Positions 45,904 to 47,072 of a stretch of DNA of 47,072 nt are shown in pieces; the stretch's first letter is position 1; each line of letters begins with the position of its first letter. Source of the DNA: Oscillospiraceae bacterium (GTDB lineage Bacteria > Bacillota > Clostridia > Monoglobales > Monoglobaceae). The position numbers were made by a program, and so were the translations under genes. The stretch spans positions 1-47,072 of the forward strand of contig SVJR01000009.1 in the NCBI GenBank assembly GCA_015068845.1. Reading direction: 5' to 3'. The notes under the pieces were generated by a model that was not told the origin of the DNA, did no database searches, and saw nothing but the letters and a program-made list of their open reading frames with translations.

Positions 45904-47072
45904 AACTCATTTACTATTTTCTTAAATGTATTGCCCCGTTCTTCAAAGTTTCCAAACAAGTCAAAGCTTGCACAAGCCGGTGAAAGGAGCACTATATCGC
46001 CATTTTCCGCACAGCTTCTGGCACTCTCAACCGCTTTTTTAAATTCCGTTTCACGGATTATCGGCAAGTCATTGAAGTTTGGTGAATTTTTTACAGCTGC
46101 CTCAATTTTATCAGATGTTGCTCCGACCAAAATCAACTTTTTAACTCTGTCATTGACAACTTCGCCGAAGTCATCAAACGGTATTTTTTTGTCGTAACCA
46201 CCTGCAATGAGGATTACCTTTTGGTTAAAAGATGCAAGACCTGCCGTAGTTCGAGCCGGGCTGCTGGCAATTGAATCATTGTAGTATTTTACGCCGTCAA
46301 GCTCACGGACAAGTTCGATACGGTGTGCAACACCGCCAAAGTTCTTTGCCACATAGTCCACGGTTTCATTTGAAACAAAATCACGGGTTGCCGCAATTGC
46401 CGCCATATAGTTTTCAACATTGTGGCTGCCGGGAATTATTATATCCCCGGCATTAATAATCTTTTCGCCGTTATAGCAGATAAAACCATCTTTCAAGCAA
46501 ACAAGGCTTTCGTTGCTAAATGAAAATGTACGGTTTACACCAACTGCTTCATTGCCAATTTTTTTAGTTATTTCGTTCGCAGAATTGGTAACAAGAACAC
46601 CGTTTTCGGTCTGGAATTTCATTATATTCTTTTTTGCTTCAATATACTCATCAAAGTCCTTATGCCAATCAAGGTGATTGGGTGTCACATTGGTTATAAC
46701 CGCAATATCAGGGCTTTGTCGCATTGAAAACAGCTGAAAGCTTGAAAGTTCAAGGACTGCTATATCTTTTTCAGTCATTTTTTCGACCTCGCCAATAAGG
46801 GGCTTGCCAATATTTCCGCCGATATGGCAGGTGTAGCCTTCTTTTTTCAGCATTTCACCAATAAGAGTTGTTGTTGTAGTTTTGCCATCGCTTCCTGTAA
46901 CTGCAATTATTTTACAGGGACAAAGCTTAAAGAAAAGTTCCATTTCAGAAGTGATTTCCACTCCATTCTTCTGCGCTTTAACAAGCTCCGGCACATCACC
47001 GCGAAGGCCGGGAGTTTTAAAGATAATTTCAGTATCTTCCGGAATATCTTTAAGATAATCCTCGCCCAAAAT
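45900..47072 (-). CDS. murD: UDP-N-acetylmuramoylalanine--D-glutamate ligase (N-terminus missing)
   Basis: MurD adds D-glutamate to UDP-MurNAc-L-alanine in peptidoglycan precursor synthesis. The visible 390 codons run off the right edge in frame (ATT at 47070-47072), so about the first 60-70 residues, most of the UDP-binding domain, are missing. Present are the ATP-binding P loop IAVTGSDGKTTTTTLIGEM, ITNVTPNHLDWHKDFDEYIE with the conserved Asn/His, NVENYMAAIAAT, GVAHRIELVRELDGVKYYND and SIASSPARTTAGL, and the C-terminal LLSPACASFDLFGNFEERG, which is diagnostic for MurD. It ends at the shared terminator. Confidence 0.97.
   Translation of the reverse strand: MLGEDYLKDIPEDTEIIFKTPGLRGDVPELVKAQKNGVEITSEMELFFKLCPCKIIAVTGSDGKTTTTTLIGEMLKKEGYTCHIGGNIGKPLIGEVEKMTEKDIAVLELSSFQLFSMRQSPDIAVITNVTPNHLDWHKDFDEYIEAKKNIMKFQTENGVLVTNSANEITKKIGNEAVGVNRTFSFSNESLVCLKDGFICYNGEKIINAGDIIIPGSHNVENYMAAIAATRDFVSNETVDYVAKNFGGVAHRIELVRELDGVKYYNDSIASSPARTTAGLASFNQKVILIAGGYDKKIPFDDFGEVVNDRVKKLILVGATSDKIEAAVKNSPNFNDLPIIRETEFKKAVESARSCAENGDIVLLSPACASFDLFGNFEERGNTFKKIVNEF

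Overview
The window is an ordinary, densely packed chromosomal segment of a spore-forming, low-to-moderate-GC Firmicute, most likely class Clostridia. The basis for this is the spoIIAA-spoIIAB-sigF sporulation operon, a GatCAB amidotransferase, the single-chain dimeric glycyl-tRNA synthetase, RNase J, the smc-ftsY and holB-ricT gene pairs, strong AGGAGG-type ribosome binding sites and frequent TTG/GTG starts. No rRNA, tRNA, CRISPR array, insertion sequence or prophage gene was seen. I place it by gene content only and cannot name a species.

Layout: (1) 1-2.1 kb, + strand: end of gatA and complete gatB, closed by a terminator. (2) 2.1-4.7 kb, - strand: a BlaI-type repressor, an M56 (BlaR1-like) membrane metalloprotease with an unfamiliar extracellular domain, and an SLH-domain surface protein, behind a promoter carrying paired BlaI-like operators. 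(3) 4.8-7.0 kb, -: ligA and a small cysteine-rich protein. (4) 7.1-11.5 kb, -: amino-sugar catabolic operon (nagA, nagB, sugar isomerase, a badly decayed oxidoreductase pseudogene, an intact Gfo/Idh/MocA oxidoreductase), with a divergent AraC-family regulator up to 12.4 kb. (5) 12.5-14.3 kb, -: a membrane-anchored degenerate PP2C-like protein and a zinc-ribbon/CD225-like membrane protein. (6) 14.4-15.9 kb, -: the spoIIA operon with a sigma-H-like promoter. (7) 16.0-27.4 kb, -: one probable seven-gene operon lon-engB-hisS-aspS-(DUF4340)-tyrS-valS, from a clear sigma-A promoter to a clear terminator. (8) 27.7-29.3 kb, +: RNase J, divergent from lon. (9) 29.4-33.2 kb, -: YitT-family protein and a TIR-membrane-repeat protein. 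(10) 33.3-40.6 kb, -: smc-ftsY and a UPF0182 membrane protein. (11) 40.7-44.0 kb, -: glyS-holB-ricT. (12) 44.2-45.9 kb, +: a ComEC-like protein without its usual C-terminal domain, converging through a 23-bp hairpin on murD (partial, -).

Most of the window is housekeeping: tRNA charging and transamidation, replication and repair, chromosome segregation, proteolysis, RNA decay and wall precursor synthesis. The less ordinary parts are the BlaI/M56/SLH module, the PP2C-like pseudophosphatase, the YitT-TIR pair, the oxidoreductase pseudogene and the four-synthetase operon without visible T-box leaders. I found no convincing wholly new system; these are the best candidates for follow-up.
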